Numbered from the stretch's first letter, positions 1 to 8,764 are shown. The stretch: DNA of 64,000 nt from Rhodanobacter denitrificans (GCF_003335105.1 NZ_QFWQ01000011.1:1-64000); one strand, 5' to 3'. Program-made: numbers and translations. The notes: a model not told the origin generated them from the sequence alone.

Positions 1-2
1 GT

Positions 3-326
3 GGAAACGGGGTAGAACCCGAGGACTTTGCTCCGGGCGGCAAGCAGCACTACCAGGAGCTGATTCGGGAGCGAGTTGAGGCGATGTTGAGCGGCTGGGC
101 GAGGGACATGCTTGGTGAGAGTCGTGGTCTTTGGGACTTCTTCCGGTCTCAGGCAAGTGTCATGAAGCAACCTATGAAGTCTCTGCGCGATGTTGATGAG
201 GCTGGATATATATCTTTTGGTCACCGCGATCTGGACGGTGAACGCCGAATCGACGATCGCACAGCTCGGCGCGTCATGGGCCTTATCCGCAGGGGCGTTG
301 CCGAAGGTGGCGATCAAGGAGACTGA
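3..326 (+). CDS. drmA: DrmA C-terminus (DISARM helicase), partial
   Basis: This frame is open from the left edge of the window to a TGA at 324-326, so only the last ~107 residues are present. The first ATG inside it (84) is not a convincing start because codons upstream stay open. The tail is charged and helical, with the motif MKSLRDVDEAG near residue 60. DrmA is the large SNF2-like helicase of DISARM, a restriction-linked anti-phage system. The assignment rests mainly on position: the next two genes are a DUF1998 protein and a single-HKD phospholipase-D protein, the invariant drmB and drmC. The stop lies 2 bp before the drmB start, so the genes are probably translationally coupled. Confidence 0.7.
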   Translation, partial: GNGVEPEDFAPGGKQHYQELIRERVEAMLSGWARDMLGESRGLWDFFRSQASVMKQPMKSLRDVDEAGYISFGHRDLDGERRIDDRTARRVMGLIRRGVAEGGDQGD

Positions 327-328
327 AC

Positions 329-2557
329 ATGGCTAGCAGATATAGCCGACGCGGTGGTGGGGAAGTGCGAGAGCCATCAGCGTCTAAGATGACGCGGTCC
401 CGGGGCCAATTGGGAACGGTGTACGCACCTGGTGCTCTCTTCACGTTTGAAGGTGGCTTAGGTGCATGCATGTCGCTTCCCGATCAGAGTCAGGATCCGA
501 CTCGCGCCGACATCGCACCTGAGACGGCAATCCAGATTCATCTTCGTCTGCGAGAGGTGTGGCAGAGCTGGTTTTCACGGGCGATGCAGGGTGGAACTCC
601 CGATCATCCAGTATTGCCGACGCAGTGCCTCGACGCTGCGCTGCTACGGGATGGCGAGTTCTTCGCGCCTCCGCACACTCGCTTCGAACTGGTCGACCCC
701 AGAGCAATGTGCTACGTGCCCGCTCCAATGGACTTCGTATGCAATACGTGTGGTCGATTCCGAAAATACGAAACGGTTCGCGAGACTGCTGCGGATCTGG
801 ATCAGTTGAAGGCGAAGAACTGCGACACACGGTCGAATGAGTACAAGGGAAAATGCCGCTGGAGACAATTGGATGTCATCTTTGTGCACTGGTCCGGGAA
901 CTGGGAGCCCCCAACACCCGGCCGCTGGGAATGGAACACGCACGAGCAGAAGGTCTCCAAGCCCTTGGGTGTATGCCCTTTGTGTCAAAGCCGGAAGTTC
1001 TACCTGATCGACAAATCTCCTCGCATCGGTCAATGGGTTTTCGAATGCGAAAATGGTCACAAGTACGGCGACAGTTGGCTACAGAACGATCGAGTGACGA
1101 CTGAGCTCTTGGGTGATGAAGCCAATCAACGGCCGCCGCGATGGCGCCGAATGGAGCCTATTTCGTACCGCGCGACAGCGGCCTTCTATCCTCATTCTGA
1201 GCAGTTCATCGTCCTATCTGCGGATCAGCGCGACTTGCTTGAAATGCTTCAGGAGGGGAATGAACCCGACCTTGCTGGATTCATCTCCGAACAGTTTGGC
1301 CTAGGAGCTCGGCCACCCAACGATGCCGATGTCGTTGAAATTCTGCGGCGAGCAGGACATTCCGAGAGGGTGTCGCGGTATGAGCGCATGCTCAAGATGC
1401 GCAATTCACCGAATATCGCCAACACGCTTATGGCTGAGGAGCTGTCCGTCGAATTGCGCGAGATGGTTGCAGAGTGGAGGACGATTCCTGGTCTCGTGCC
1501 TATTCAGCACGAATCGCCGGTCTGGCTTGACGCACTAATCCGCCGCCGGACTGAGTTCGGCAGCCGGTACGATCCCTTGCGCTTAGCCGTGGAACATGAG
1601 GCCCTTTCACGGAGCAAAATCCACGCTACCAATCCGGTCGATGGCCGATCTGCGTACGTTCGATTTGCCCACCCAGACAAGGATCTCGCCCCAAGAACCC
1701 AAGCGGAACTCTCAGCACAGCAAGCGCGAACGTCGCAGCTACTCGATATCCTGGGAATCGCCGACATGGGGTTGGTTCGGGAGTTCGATCTATGCCGATT
1801 CACCCATGGCTTCACCCGGATGTCGACGGATCCGTTGATTGAGAAATCCGATCAACAGACGCTCATGCTTCCAGTTCGTCTCAATCTCTTCCAGGAGCTT
1901 GGGAACGGCCACATACCGATCTATGTAGTCAATCAGGCCAACGAAGCCATCTATGTTCGTCTTGATCCAGGGAAAGTCTATTCGTGGCTGCGATCGGTCG
2001 AGGTCGTTGATCTCCCAGACTGGGACACATTCAATCAAATCAAACTCGGCGCCCATCTCCTGCAGGGTGCGGCTCCATTCGGAAAGTTCTTTTCCGACCT
2101 CACTCCAGGACCGGCGAATGCCTATCGGTACGTCTATACGCTGCTGCACACCTATTCGCACAGCTTAATGAAAGCCATCGCTGAGTTCTCCGGCTTGGAT
2201 CTGGGTAGCCTTGGCGAATACCTGTTCCCTGCCGATCTTGCTTTCGCTGTGTATCGGAATGGTACGACCATGGATCTTGGCAACCTGTCGGCACTCTGGA
2301 GGAATTACAACACGACGTTCTTGGAGCACTTGGTGTCAGCCAAGACGCTGATGTGCGGTGCCGGAAGTTTGTGCGACTCATCCGGCGGTGCCTGTCCCAG
2401 TTGCATCGTCATCCCAGAGACCTCCTGCATTGCAGGCAATCACTTGTTGTCCCGATCTGTGTTACGCGGAGGACCTGCACCAAGAGAAGATCTCCCCAAG
2501 CACGGACTTGTCATCAACGGCTATCTAGACATTGCTTCGGGACAGCCCATTGGCTGA
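329..2557 (+). CDS. drmB: DISARM protein DrmB (DUF1998)
   Basis: 742-aa protein with the DUF1998 domain in its C-terminal third: YVYTLLHTYSHSLMKAIAEF around residue 600, then a cysteine-rich end (MCGAGSLC, GGACPSC, ETSC) typical of a metal-binding DUF1998 site. The N-terminal half holds further zinc-ribbon-like pairs (CNTCGRF, CPLCQ, CENGHK). DrmB forms the core DISARM complex with DrmA, which binds phage DNA. ATG 329 is preceded by AAGGAGACTGAAC, a good ribosome-binding site embedded in the end of drmA. The gene is clearly less GC-rich than the chromosome-like genes to the right, consistent with acquisition by transfer. Its end overlaps drmC by 26 bp. Confidence 0.88.
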   Translation: MASRYSRRGGGEVREPSASKMTRSRGQLGTVYAPGALFTFEGGLGACMSLPDQSQDPTRADIAPETAIQIHLRLREVWQSWFSRAMQGGTPDHPVLPTQCLDAALLRDGEFFAPPHTRFELVDPRAMCYVPAPMDFVCNTCGRFRKYETVRETAADLDQLKAKNCDTRSNEYKGKCRWRQLDVIFVHWSGNWEPPTPGRWEWNTHEQKVSKPLGVCPLCQSRKFYLIDKSPRIGQWVFECENGHKYGDSWLQNDRVTTELLGDEANQRPPRWRRMEPISYRATAAFYPHSEQFIVLSADQRDLLEMLQEGNEPDLAGFISEQFGLGARPPNDADVVEILRRAGHSERVSRYERMLKMRNSPNIANTLMAEELSVELREMVAEWRTIPGLVPIQHESPVWLDALIRRRTEFGSRYDPLRLAVEHEALSRSKIHATNPVDGRSAYVRFAHPDKDLAPRTQAELSAQQARTSQLLDILGIADMGLVREFDLCRFTHGFTRMSTDPLIEKSDQQTLMLPVRLNLFQELGNGHIPIYVVNQANEAIYVRLDPGKVYSWLRSVEVVDLPDWDTFNQIKLGAHLLQGAAPFGKFFSDLTPGPANAYRYVYTLLHTYSHSLMKAIAEFSGLDLGSLGEYLFPADLAFAVYRNGTTMDLGNLSALWRNYNTTFLEHLVSAKTLMCGAGSLCDSSGGACPSCIVIPETSCIAGNHLLSRSVLRGGPAPREDLPKHGLVINGYLDIASGQPIG

Positions 2558-3386
2558 ATCGTATTTCCTTCACCTTGCATCGCATGCGTCGATCCTTTCG
2601 AGGGTCTTTGCTCTTGTGGACAGGGGAATGCATGGTGCCCTGGGGAGCACGAGGGATATTGCACGCCTGATCGGCGTAAGCCATACCCGGATCTCAGATG
2701 TCATTTCTGGGCTGAGGGCAGCTGAAGTCGCTGGCGCAGTCCGTCAGGATGCGCATGGGGTTTGGCGGGTAACGCTGCCTGAGCTAGAGAGTCGTGAACT
2801 CGCACTATTGCTCCGTGGCGCCGCGCTGTACAAGGAGCAGATTCACGAGGACAAGGATTCAGTTCATGTGGTGATTTCCAAACCTGCTGAGCCGAGCAGA
2901 TTTGTATCCGCATTGGATAGCACGCTTGAAGGCGCCTGGGGTCTCTCCTCGACGGCCGATGTCCTTGCAGGTATGGCCGGACGCGCGCTGACCCGGTTCA
3001 GCATCATGACGCCATTCGTCGATGAAGCTGGCGCCAGCCGAATCCTGGATCTCTTTGCGGCGACAAGGACAACTGTTCGGCGAGAGCTGATCGTACGAAA
3101 CGGACTGCCTGAACACTTGCGTCTGCATGAAGATGTGCTGAGGACCCTAGGTATACACGTTTTCGATTTCCGGCTGTCTCGTCTTGATAGACCTGATACC
3201 GAGACATTCCACGCCAAGGTCGTGCGTACTGATGACGCCGAGTGCTACGTTGGCTCATCGAACATGACCAAGTGGAGTTTCGATTACTCGCTTGAGCTAG
3301 GCGTACTCGTGAGCGGTAGCTCTGGCAGGAGGGTTTCCCACGTGCTTGATGCTGTACTGGCAGTTTCGAACGAGATTCCGATTTAG
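2532..3386 (+). CDS. drmC: DISARM protein DrmC (phospholipase D domain)
   Basis: 284-aa protein. The N-terminal ~80 residues look like a winged-helix (GSTRDIARLIGVSHTRISDV), and the C-terminal part carries one HKD signature (HAKVVRTDD followed by YVGSSNMTKWS), the hallmark of phospholipase-D-type nucleases and of DrmC. The longest reading starts with TTG at 2532 inside drmB without a strong ribosome-binding site, so the start is uncertain; no in-frame ATG occurs until within the helical region. drmC follows drmB directly. No DrmMII-type methylase gene lies downstream, which fits a class 1 arrangement (drmD-drmMI-drmA-drmB-drmC) with the methylase beyond the left edge; that typing is inference. 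DrmC is reported as dispensable in some DISARM systems. Confidence 0.85.
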   Translation: MLRDSPLAESYFLHLASHASILSRVFALVDRGMHGALGSTRDIARLIGVSHTRISDVISGLRAAEVAGAVRQDAHGVWRVTLPELESRELALLLRGAALYKEQIHEDKDSVHVVISKPAEPSRFVSALDSTLEGAWGLSSTADVLAGMAGRALTRFSIMTPFVDEAGASRILDLFAATRTTVRRELIVRNGLPEHLRLHEDVLRTLGIHVFDFRLSRLDRPDTETFHAKVVRTDDAECYVGSSNMTKWSFDYSLELGVLVSGSSGRRVSHVLDAVLAVSNEIPI

Positions 3387-3764
3387 CTTCGCGGTGAATA
3401 TCCGCTTGCTCCATGTGGTCGAGGAAGAGGGCGCCCTCTTCTACTCATGAACTTACGCTGCCGTATCAGATTCAACTGGTGAGAGTGAGATCTCTCCTTC
3501 ACCCCCAACTTTTGCTTGCCAGCATAAAAACCGGTCGTCGCCAGCTCTTCGGCTGACGACTCAGGTTATTTGTCAGCCCTTGCCTATGGCGGTCTGATAA
3601 AAGCGTACGGCTCGCTTGCAGCATCGCGTACGCTGTCTATTAACGGGGTTTGTGTCTACGACACACCCCGTGTAGATCAACAGCAAAAGCCCCCCTGCCT
3701 TATGGCACCCGGCCGACGGAGGGTGAGGTCGTCGACATAACATAGGGTAGTTGGAGGTAAAAAT
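3387..3764. other. Non-coding stretch after DISARM with tandem hairpins
   Basis: No supported gene. Two adjacent inverted repeats stand out: an 8-bp perfect stem at 3602-3609/3627-3634 (AGCGTACG) and a stem at 3643-3656/3660-3671 (ACGGGG and TGTGTC arms with a 2-base bulge). Neither is followed by a T-run, so they are not classical terminators. They could be an attachment or recombination site, a small structured RNA, or the decayed edge between DISARM and the next module. Confidence 0.4.
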
Positions 3765-4199
3765 TTACAGAGTGGCATCTACATGCCACTTAAGCATGTG
3801 CAATCGGTGCCAGGCGCGTCCGCGCAAAATACCAATCGCATCGCCATCTTCGCCATCACATTCTTGAGCATCAAGGCTAATGAGGAAACAAATACTTGAG
3901 AGGTGGGGCCATCGACGCGAGTCCATCATCCCAGCTTCAAGGAATGTGGTATTCAGCGCGAACGAAGCGCCATCTGAAGCGCGCATGCCAAGGGCATGTA
4001 GGTGCGGGAGAGAGCCGAGTACGTTGCAGTGCGAGACAATGACCACGACCGGGTAACCTGATTCTGACCGGCTCGCCACTTGCTCAACCTGCCAATTTCC
4101 CACACAGCGACAGGCTTGCCAGCCCCTGGGTGGCCTGCTCAGGATGCAACTTGCGCCACTTGGGGCATAGTTGCATGCCGTGCAAGGGGATGAGAACAA
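3765..4199 (-). CDS. Unrecognised ORF, possibly a remnant
   Basis: A 144-codon frame on the minus strand with a TTG start at 4199 and no ribosome-binding site, lying directly downstream of a terminator. Its middle contains VVVIVSHCNVLGSL, faintly like the second-histidine motif of histidine phosphatases, but the N-terminal RHG motif of that family is absent. It may be a fragment of a longer lost gene or non-coding. The frame is given only because the region otherwise has no assigned content. Confidence 0.2.
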   Translation of the reverse strand: MFSSPCTACNYAPSGASCILSRPPRGWQACRCVGNWQVEQVASRSESGYPVVVIVSHCNVLGSLPHLHALGMRASDGASFALNTTFLEAGMMDSRRWPHLSSICFLISLDAQECDGEDGDAIGILRGRAWHRLHMLKWHVDATL

Positions 4200-4201
4200 G
4201 A

Positions 4202-4223
4202 AAGCCGCCCTTTCGGGCGGCTT
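4202..4223 (-). terminator. Rho-independent terminator of the DUF3987 operon
   Basis: Perfect 9-bp stem AAGCCGCCC / GGGCGGCTT with a 4-base loop, followed on the minus strand by a T-rich stretch (TTTCTTGTT). It lies 25 bp past the stop of the 4248-5702 gene and so ends the leftward mobile-element operon. Confidence 0.8.
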
Positions 4224-4247
4224 GGTAGCGCGGAAGTTTGAGCGAAT

Positions 4248-5702
4248 TTATTGGCTGGCGATTTGGCTGAACACATTGGGGTTCAGGTGAACCCACAGCC
4301 TGCCCTTACGCGCGTATTGCTGTTCGTGGCACACCGCAATCGAGCCGTCCCATATCAGGCGCTGGATCGCTGCCTCGAAGCGGCCCTGATGGCGGATAGG
4401 GCCGGACTTGCGGACATCGTTGCGCAATACCGAGCTGAAGCCGTTCAACCAGTAGCGTGAGTGCAGGTACATGACTAACGCTTGCACATCTTTCTGGCTC
4501 TGCGGCACATCATTGGCGTTGCCGAACAGATCGAGGTACTCGTAGAAATAGTAGTCGACTACATCAAGAGCACGTTGCAAGGTCTCCATGCTGATGACAT
4601 TGCCGGCCACACCCTCGAAATGGTGCATACAGGCAGCCAAGCGGCCAACGATCTCCATCGACTTGGAGGCGAAATCGCGGACGCTCTCCAGTTCGCCGCC
4701 ATGCTGCAACTTCGGTTCGACAGTGTTCTGTGCCTTGACCCAGAGCTCCTTGGCTTCGGGCGAGAACGACAACAGCCTGCGTTGCGTGTCACCTGCCTTG
4801 CGACGGGCTGCAGTGGCTTCGAGAAGTTCGTCCATGCGTTGATGAAACTTGGGCAGATGTTCCCACACCGCCTCGTCCAACGACATGTAGCGGAAACCCT
4901 GCGTGGACGCAGGCCGGCAAACCATGAAGCGTGCGAGGAACCCGGATTCTCGCGCGATCTCGCCACGCCTTTTCATGAAGTCCAGGAACACCTTTTCCTG
5001 GATCATGAAGCTAACTGTCACACGTGGATCACGCGCCTCTATGCTGTCGTCGGCGCGGTCGAACGTAAGCAGGCTGGGGCCATCCCACGCCTTGTTGAGT
5101 GCCGCCAGTTTGTTGGTGGCGCCGCCGTTCAGCACGATGCTGCCTTCGTCGCTCAGGATTGCGATGCACTTGCTGTCACCCTGCAACGCCTCCATCAGTG
5201 GCCGCTCGGTAACGCTCTGGTACACGATACGGTTGCGCTCCGGGCGACTCAGTTCTGCATCCGCATGCTCTCTCAATTCACGACGTAGCTGTTCGGTGTC
5301 TTCGCCGTTGCTGACGGCCTTCACCAGCTTGCGCTGAATAGCCGTATCCATCGCTTCCCAGTAGCGCATATCCGCCTGGTAATCGACAAGCGCCTTCTTA
5401 TACTCAGCCGCCTGCTTGGCATCACGTGCATAGAGCGCGGCAAGCACAATCTTGTCGACCGCCGTTTTACGCTCGCCCGAATCGGCAATGGTGCCCACGT
5501 AGAGCGCGCACGGACTGATCTGTCCAGTTGGCTGAAGAACGTCGTTATCAGCCTCGGCGCAGATCGACAGTGCGGTCCAGAACGCGCCCGCGATGAGGCC
5601 AACAGGCGCTTGCAGATTGGTACGCACTTCCTCCAACGCTAGGCGGATGCTGTTATATAGCGCCTGGATAGGGAAGTCTTTCCTGTAATGGTTCTGGCTC
5701 AT
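4248..5702 (-). CDS. YfjI-like DUF3987 protein of a mobile element
   Basis: 484-aa protein matching the YfjI/DUF3987 family found in prophages and integrative elements. Recognisable stretches are AGAFWTALSICAEADNDV near residue 40, GTIADSGERKTAVDKIV (a degenerate P-loop-like segment) near 80, SDEGSIVLNGGA near 195 and SFMIQEKVFLDFMKRRG near 240. DUF3987 proteins are primase/helicase-like accessory replication proteins of mobile DNA; the exact activity is unproven. The ATG at 5702 overlaps the upstream gene's stop by 4 bp, so the two are coupled. Length is normal for the shorter YfjI type. Lower GC than the core genes supports horizontal origin. Confidence 0.8.
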   Translation of the reverse strand: MSQNHYRKDFPIQALYNSIRLALEEVRTNLQAPVGLIAGAFWTALSICAEADNDVLQPTGQISPCALYVGTIADSGERKTAVDKIVLAALYARDAKQAAEYKKALVDYQADMRYWEAMDTAIQRKLVKAVSNGEDTEQLRRELREHADAELSRPERNRIVYQSVTERPLMEALQGDSKCIAILSDEGSIVLNGGATNKLAALNKAWDGPSLLTFDRADDSIEARDPRVTVSFMIQEKVFLDFMKRRGEIARESGFLARFMVCRPASTQGFRYMSLDEAVWEHLPKFHQRMDELLEATAARRKAGDTQRRLLSFSPEAKELWVKAQNTVEPKLQHGGELESVRDFASKSMEIVGRLAACMHHFEGVAGNVISMETLQRALDVVDYYFYEYLDLFGNANDVPQSQKDVQALVMYLHSRYWLNGFSSVLRNDVRKSGPIRHQGRFEAAIQRLIWDGSIAVCHEQQYARKGRLWVHLNPNVFSQIASQ

Positions 5703-5977
5703 ACGCCGCTCCTATCGGCGCCAGTCTCGTCAGCGGCGATCTTGGCTTCGGCTGCCATCAGCTCCTTGAAGCGAGATGGGTGCAGCTTGAGGCCCATTTC
5801 TTCGAGCTTCTTCAGGATCGCCTTCTGGGTGACGTTCTGCTCCAGCATTTCGACGATCACGGGGTACAACAGCGAGAACAGTTGGTTCTTGCGGTGCTGT
5901 TCGTTGGGTTGCAGGTTGCGCAAAGCCGCAGCGATGTCCGCAACGCGCGTCTGCACGTCATGGTTGGTATTGCTCAT
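5699..5977 (-). CDS. Small helical protein preceding DUF3987
   Basis: 92-aa, mostly helical protein without membrane segments. The segment VTQKAILKKLEEMGLKLHPS (residues 54-73) resembles a short helix-turn-helix of the kind found in small plasmid/ICE proteins that instruct DNA binding. The start ATG at 5977 has AAGGAAC upstream, and the stop overlaps the DUF3987 start (ATGA), so it is co-translated with that gene. A partner or loader for the DUF3987 protein is plausible, but I do not recognise the family with certainty. Confidence 0.65.
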   Translation of the reverse strand: MSNTNHDVQTRVADIAAALRNLQPNEQHRKNQLFSLLYPVIVEMLEQNVTQKAILKKLEEMGLKLHPSRFKELMAAEAKIAADETGADRSGV

Positions 5978-6112
5978 GAATCTGTTCCTTGCACTTGTTT
6001 GATTGAGTGCGCCACAGAACGACTAGGCGCAAAGGGGGTGCAAGTCGTGGATGTCGGGTCAACCCGCGACCTGCGTGCAGCCTTCCAAGGAAGACACGCA
6101 ACAGCCACGCTG

Positions 6113-6346
6113 TTAGAGCCCGACGGCACCTCCTCGCGCCTGCATGAGGCCGCGAATGAAGTCGTCGATTTCATGTTCGATGAAGCCGGTGCTCTTGCCC
6201 AGGTGTACGGGCTTTGGCAGACCAAGTCTGCAGCTCGATGACTTCTCATCAAGCCAGGCATACAGCGTGCTGCGACCGATGTTCAGTCGCTTGGCCGTTT
6301 CACGAACCGAGAGGATCCTCAGTCCAAAGGATGTTTCGTCCAGCAT
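6113..6346 (-). CDS. AlpA-family regulator / excisionase-like protein
   Basis: About 77 aa, with the AlpA/MerR-like helix-turn-helix: RILSVRETAKRLNIGRSTLY followed by AWLDEK and the wing LPKPVHLGKSTGFIEHEIDDFI. AlpA proteins are small DNA-binding activators or excisionase-like factors of prophages and integrative elements, controlling integrase or element gene expression. ATG 6346 is chosen as start; an in-frame GTG at 6358 would add four residues and cannot be excluded, as neither has a strong ribosome-binding site. A 135-bp gap separates it from the small protein downstream. It is the clearest sign that 4.2-7.4 kb belongs to a mobile element, although no integrase is visible. Confidence 0.85.
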   Translation of the reverse strand: MLDETSFGLRILSVRETAKRLNIGRSTLYAWLDEKSSSCRLGLPKPVHLGKSTGFIEHEIDDFIRGLMQARGGAVGL

Positions 6347-6518
6347 CGCAGCGTCCACGAGTGGTAGTGGACGTGCAATCTATGACCCCATTTCACCGCG
6401 GTCATCACGATCTGCGCGCAGATGGGTGTTCACGCCACCTGATCGGTTGCCGCCAATCGCCAAGGGTCAGGGCCAGCTGCGGTTCAGTGCGTAGTCTTGA
6501 CGTGAGCTGAAGTGCGTC

Positions 6519-7373
6519 TCATCGGCTGCGTGTCTTGTCTTTGCCTTTTCCCATTTTTCGCTTGAAAGGAGCGAACGCCTCGACGATCTCTGGGTAGCGA
6601 CTACCTGGTGTCTTCCATGACACAAGGTTGTTCTGTAGGCGACCGCTTGGAGTGTTAGGCACTTCGCCCATCTTCGGAATTTTCGTCCCGGCAGGTGTTT
6701 TGTTGTCGAATTCGAGAAGAATTTCCATGTATTTCTTGTTTTTCTCAATGGTCTTGACAACGGCACCAATGGCCATCGAAGCAGTTTTGATGGATCCATC
6801 TTTTGGCAACAATCGCGTGACTTCGACGACTAGCTTTCGCAGGCGATCACCAATGTTTGCACTTTTTGTTCTCGCGGCCTCGGACGCCGCTTCCTGCGCA
6901 GTAGTCGGCGATGAGTTCATGCCAAGGTAGTAGTAGGCCATGGTAAGCGACGCCCATGAGCCCGCATGATCCCCGCTCGCTAAGTTATTTCTGGATTCAT
7001 GGAAGTAAAATGCTGAAATGGCCAACCCCTTATGAGGAAAGCCAGATTCATGCCTCCAATAGCTTGGCATGAGATTGTTGTTGCATATGAGGAGCTCAAA
7101 ATTCCTCGCCTTTGGCGGTGAATATTCCTCATCAAAAAACTTTTCTGCAATGTCGCTGTGATCATGCTCCTCGTAGAACATTTTCTTGAATGCCTCGTGG
7201 GCATTTCTATCGCGGTTTACGTCCATCAAGCTAGACGCAAAAGTCCACAGCCGCTTGAGATCCATTCCATCCTTGGATCTTGCATCAGCCTCCTCCTTCC
7301 AGAGGCGAACGCCATTATCAATGAGCTCCTTTATGGTTGGCGTCGTGTCATAAATGAACAAGGTCCTTTGCAT
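6519..7373 (-). CDS. Unknown 284-aa cargo protein of the island
   Basis: Family not recognised. The start is strongly supported: AGGAGG sits 7 bases before ATG 7373. The protein is soluble, with no signal peptide or membrane segment; it is helix-rich and ends in a very basic tail (KRKMGKGKDKTRSR). A histidine/aromatic-rich middle (NNNLMPSYWRHES, ISAFYFHES, AYYYLGMN) suggests a folded helical-bundle core. Base composition is clearly AT-richer than the chromosome-like genes. It sits first in the leftward module, upstream of the AlpA regulator and about 3 kb from DISARM. A defence or element-maintenance function is possible from context only. Confidence 0.7.
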   Translation of the reverse strand: MQRTLFIYDTTPTIKELIDNGVRLWKEEADARSKDGMDLKRLWTFASSLMDVNRDRNAHEAFKKMFYEEHDHSDIAEKFFDEEYSPPKARNFELLICNNNLMPSYWRHESGFPHKGLAISAFYFHESRNNLASGDHAGSWASLTMAYYYLGMNSSPTTAQEAASEAARTKSANIGDRLRKLVVEVTRLLPKDGSIKTASMAIGAVVKTIEKNKKYMEILLEFDNKTPAGTKIPKMGEVPNTPSGRLQNNLVSWKTPGSRYPEIVEAFAPFKRKMGKGKDKTRSR

Positions 7374-8422
7374 CGTTAAGCCTCCTTTACACGCTGATGT
7401 TCGATGTGGTCAGCGCGGAAACCTAGCATTTCGTTGAGCCAAGACAACCCCGGCCGCAGCGAGCAGCTTCATGAAAAGTGAGTAAGAAGGTGAGTAAGAA
7501 TGCTCGCGTAGGCTTTAGTACACTTGTACTATCAACATCTTAGATCAACTTTTCGATTGCTGGTGGGCCACCATATCCCTGACCAGGGATGTCTTGTTGT
7601 GCGGGAAACCATAAAGTGGCCATCCATTGCGTAAAGCCACCGGAAGCTGGGCGATTGCAAGCAGCCGCCTTTCCGAGCGATCAGAAGTATAAATAGGTGA
7701 TTGTACGGTGCTGGCCGTGAAGCGCCGTTTAAGGCGACTGGCAAGTCGGGACGCACGTAGGCCGCGCGCGGAAACACGACGCCGAACTCGCACAGCGGCC
7801 TGCACACTTAGCCGTTCGCCGAGCGACGGATGCACCTCCATCCCGGTCATTCCCGGTCTTGAGAGTCGCGTTGGACAACTGTCTGTCCCAAGGCGCGATT
7901 TCTTTAACGCTCGCTATCGTTCCAAGCGGGCCAGACCTTTGCGGAGGTGAGGGGCTTCCACGCCTAAGCTCCATCATTGCACTGCCGAGAGGCGCATATC
8001 CGCATTGCCGTTCTTCTCTCCATCGGCTTGCATCGACATCAGCAACTTCCAGGCGAAATGGCAGCGCCTGAGTTTCGCCTGGTGAAGAACGGGGCCGCAG
8101 GATCCGCCATGCTGCGGACTCGCCCGGGTGGCGGGCAGCAGGATTCAGCTCGCCTTGCGGGATATCCGCTTTACGGCTTTCTCCCCGGAGGTCTAGGCCG
8201 ACCTTTGTCCTTCCGGGAAGTATCCGCGTCAACGGGGTAAAACCCGCGTGCCATAGTGATGGATGCGTAGCCCGCCTGCTTCGCTCACGCTGGCGCAAGA
8301 CGATCATCACTTACCCCAACCATTTTGATAACGATGAAACTCACATCATCGCCTAACCGGGTTCGTCGTCGCGTTGATCCTCATAGAGCGACCGGTGCCC
8401 ATCCCAACCCAGGACATCAACC
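7374..8422. other. Gene-poor boundary region of the island
   Basis: About 1 kb in which no frame looks like a real gene: candidates lack ribosome-binding sites and read as compositional shadows. The left part (7380-7560) is AT-richer and includes the upstream region of the 284-aa gene. A perfect 10-bp inverted repeat, CCAGGCGAAA/TTTCGCCTGG, occurs at 8049-8058/8073-8082. A stretch at 8216-8245 (core CCGCGT..ACGGGGTA.ACCC) recurs in diverged form at 45021-45048, suggesting a dispersed repeat. This is the likely junction between island and chromosome. Confidence 0.5.
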
Positions 8423-8764
8423 ATGGTCAATTCCCCCAGATTCCTTTCAGCCTCGACGCTCAACGGCGACGCGGTGAAGAACCACCAAGGTGACTCACTT
8501 GGCGACCTCAAGGACATCATGATCGATACCACCAACGGAAAAATCGCTTATGGCGTCCTGTCTTTCGGCGGTGTACTTGGCATGGGCGAAAAGCTGTTCG
8601 CCGTGCCCTGGGATGCCATCGAGGTGGATGGCAAGAACAAGCAATTGCTTCTTGATGTCGCGAAAGATCGCCTGAAAGACGCACCGGGCTTCGACAAGGA
8701 TCACTGGCCGAACTTTGCCGACAAGACGTTCGCCAATCAGGTACGCGACTACTACGTTCGCTGA
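8423..8764 (+). CDS. PRC-barrel domain protein
   Basis: 113-aa protein consisting of a single PRC-barrel: LNGDAVKNHQGDSLGDLKDI, then GKIAYGVLSFGGVLGMGEKLFAVPWDAI, then a C-terminal helix rich in charged residues. Stand-alone PRC-barrel proteins of this type are small soluble proteins, often linked to stress response, with no enzymatic role demonstrated. No signal peptide. The gene stands alone, 151 bp upstream of the DUF2252 gene on the same strand, with only a weak GGAC-type ribosome-binding site. Confidence 0.85.
   Translation: MVNSPRFLSASTLNGDAVKNHQGDSLGDLKDIMIDTTNGKIAYGVLSFGGVLGMGEKLFAVPWDAIEVDGKNKQLLLDVAKDRLKDAPGFDKDHWPNFADKTFANQVRDYYVR

Noticed and set aside
3765..4199. Histidine-phosphatase reading of this ORF
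   Set aside because: Only a weak VSH-type motif is present, and the RHG catalytic motif is missing; kept only as a low-confidence ORF.
7729..8310. A 193-codon minus-strand frame in the island boundary
   Set aside because: No ribosome-binding site, no recognisable domain, Arg/Ser/Pro-rich translation; it spans a perfect inverted repeat. Left as non-coding.
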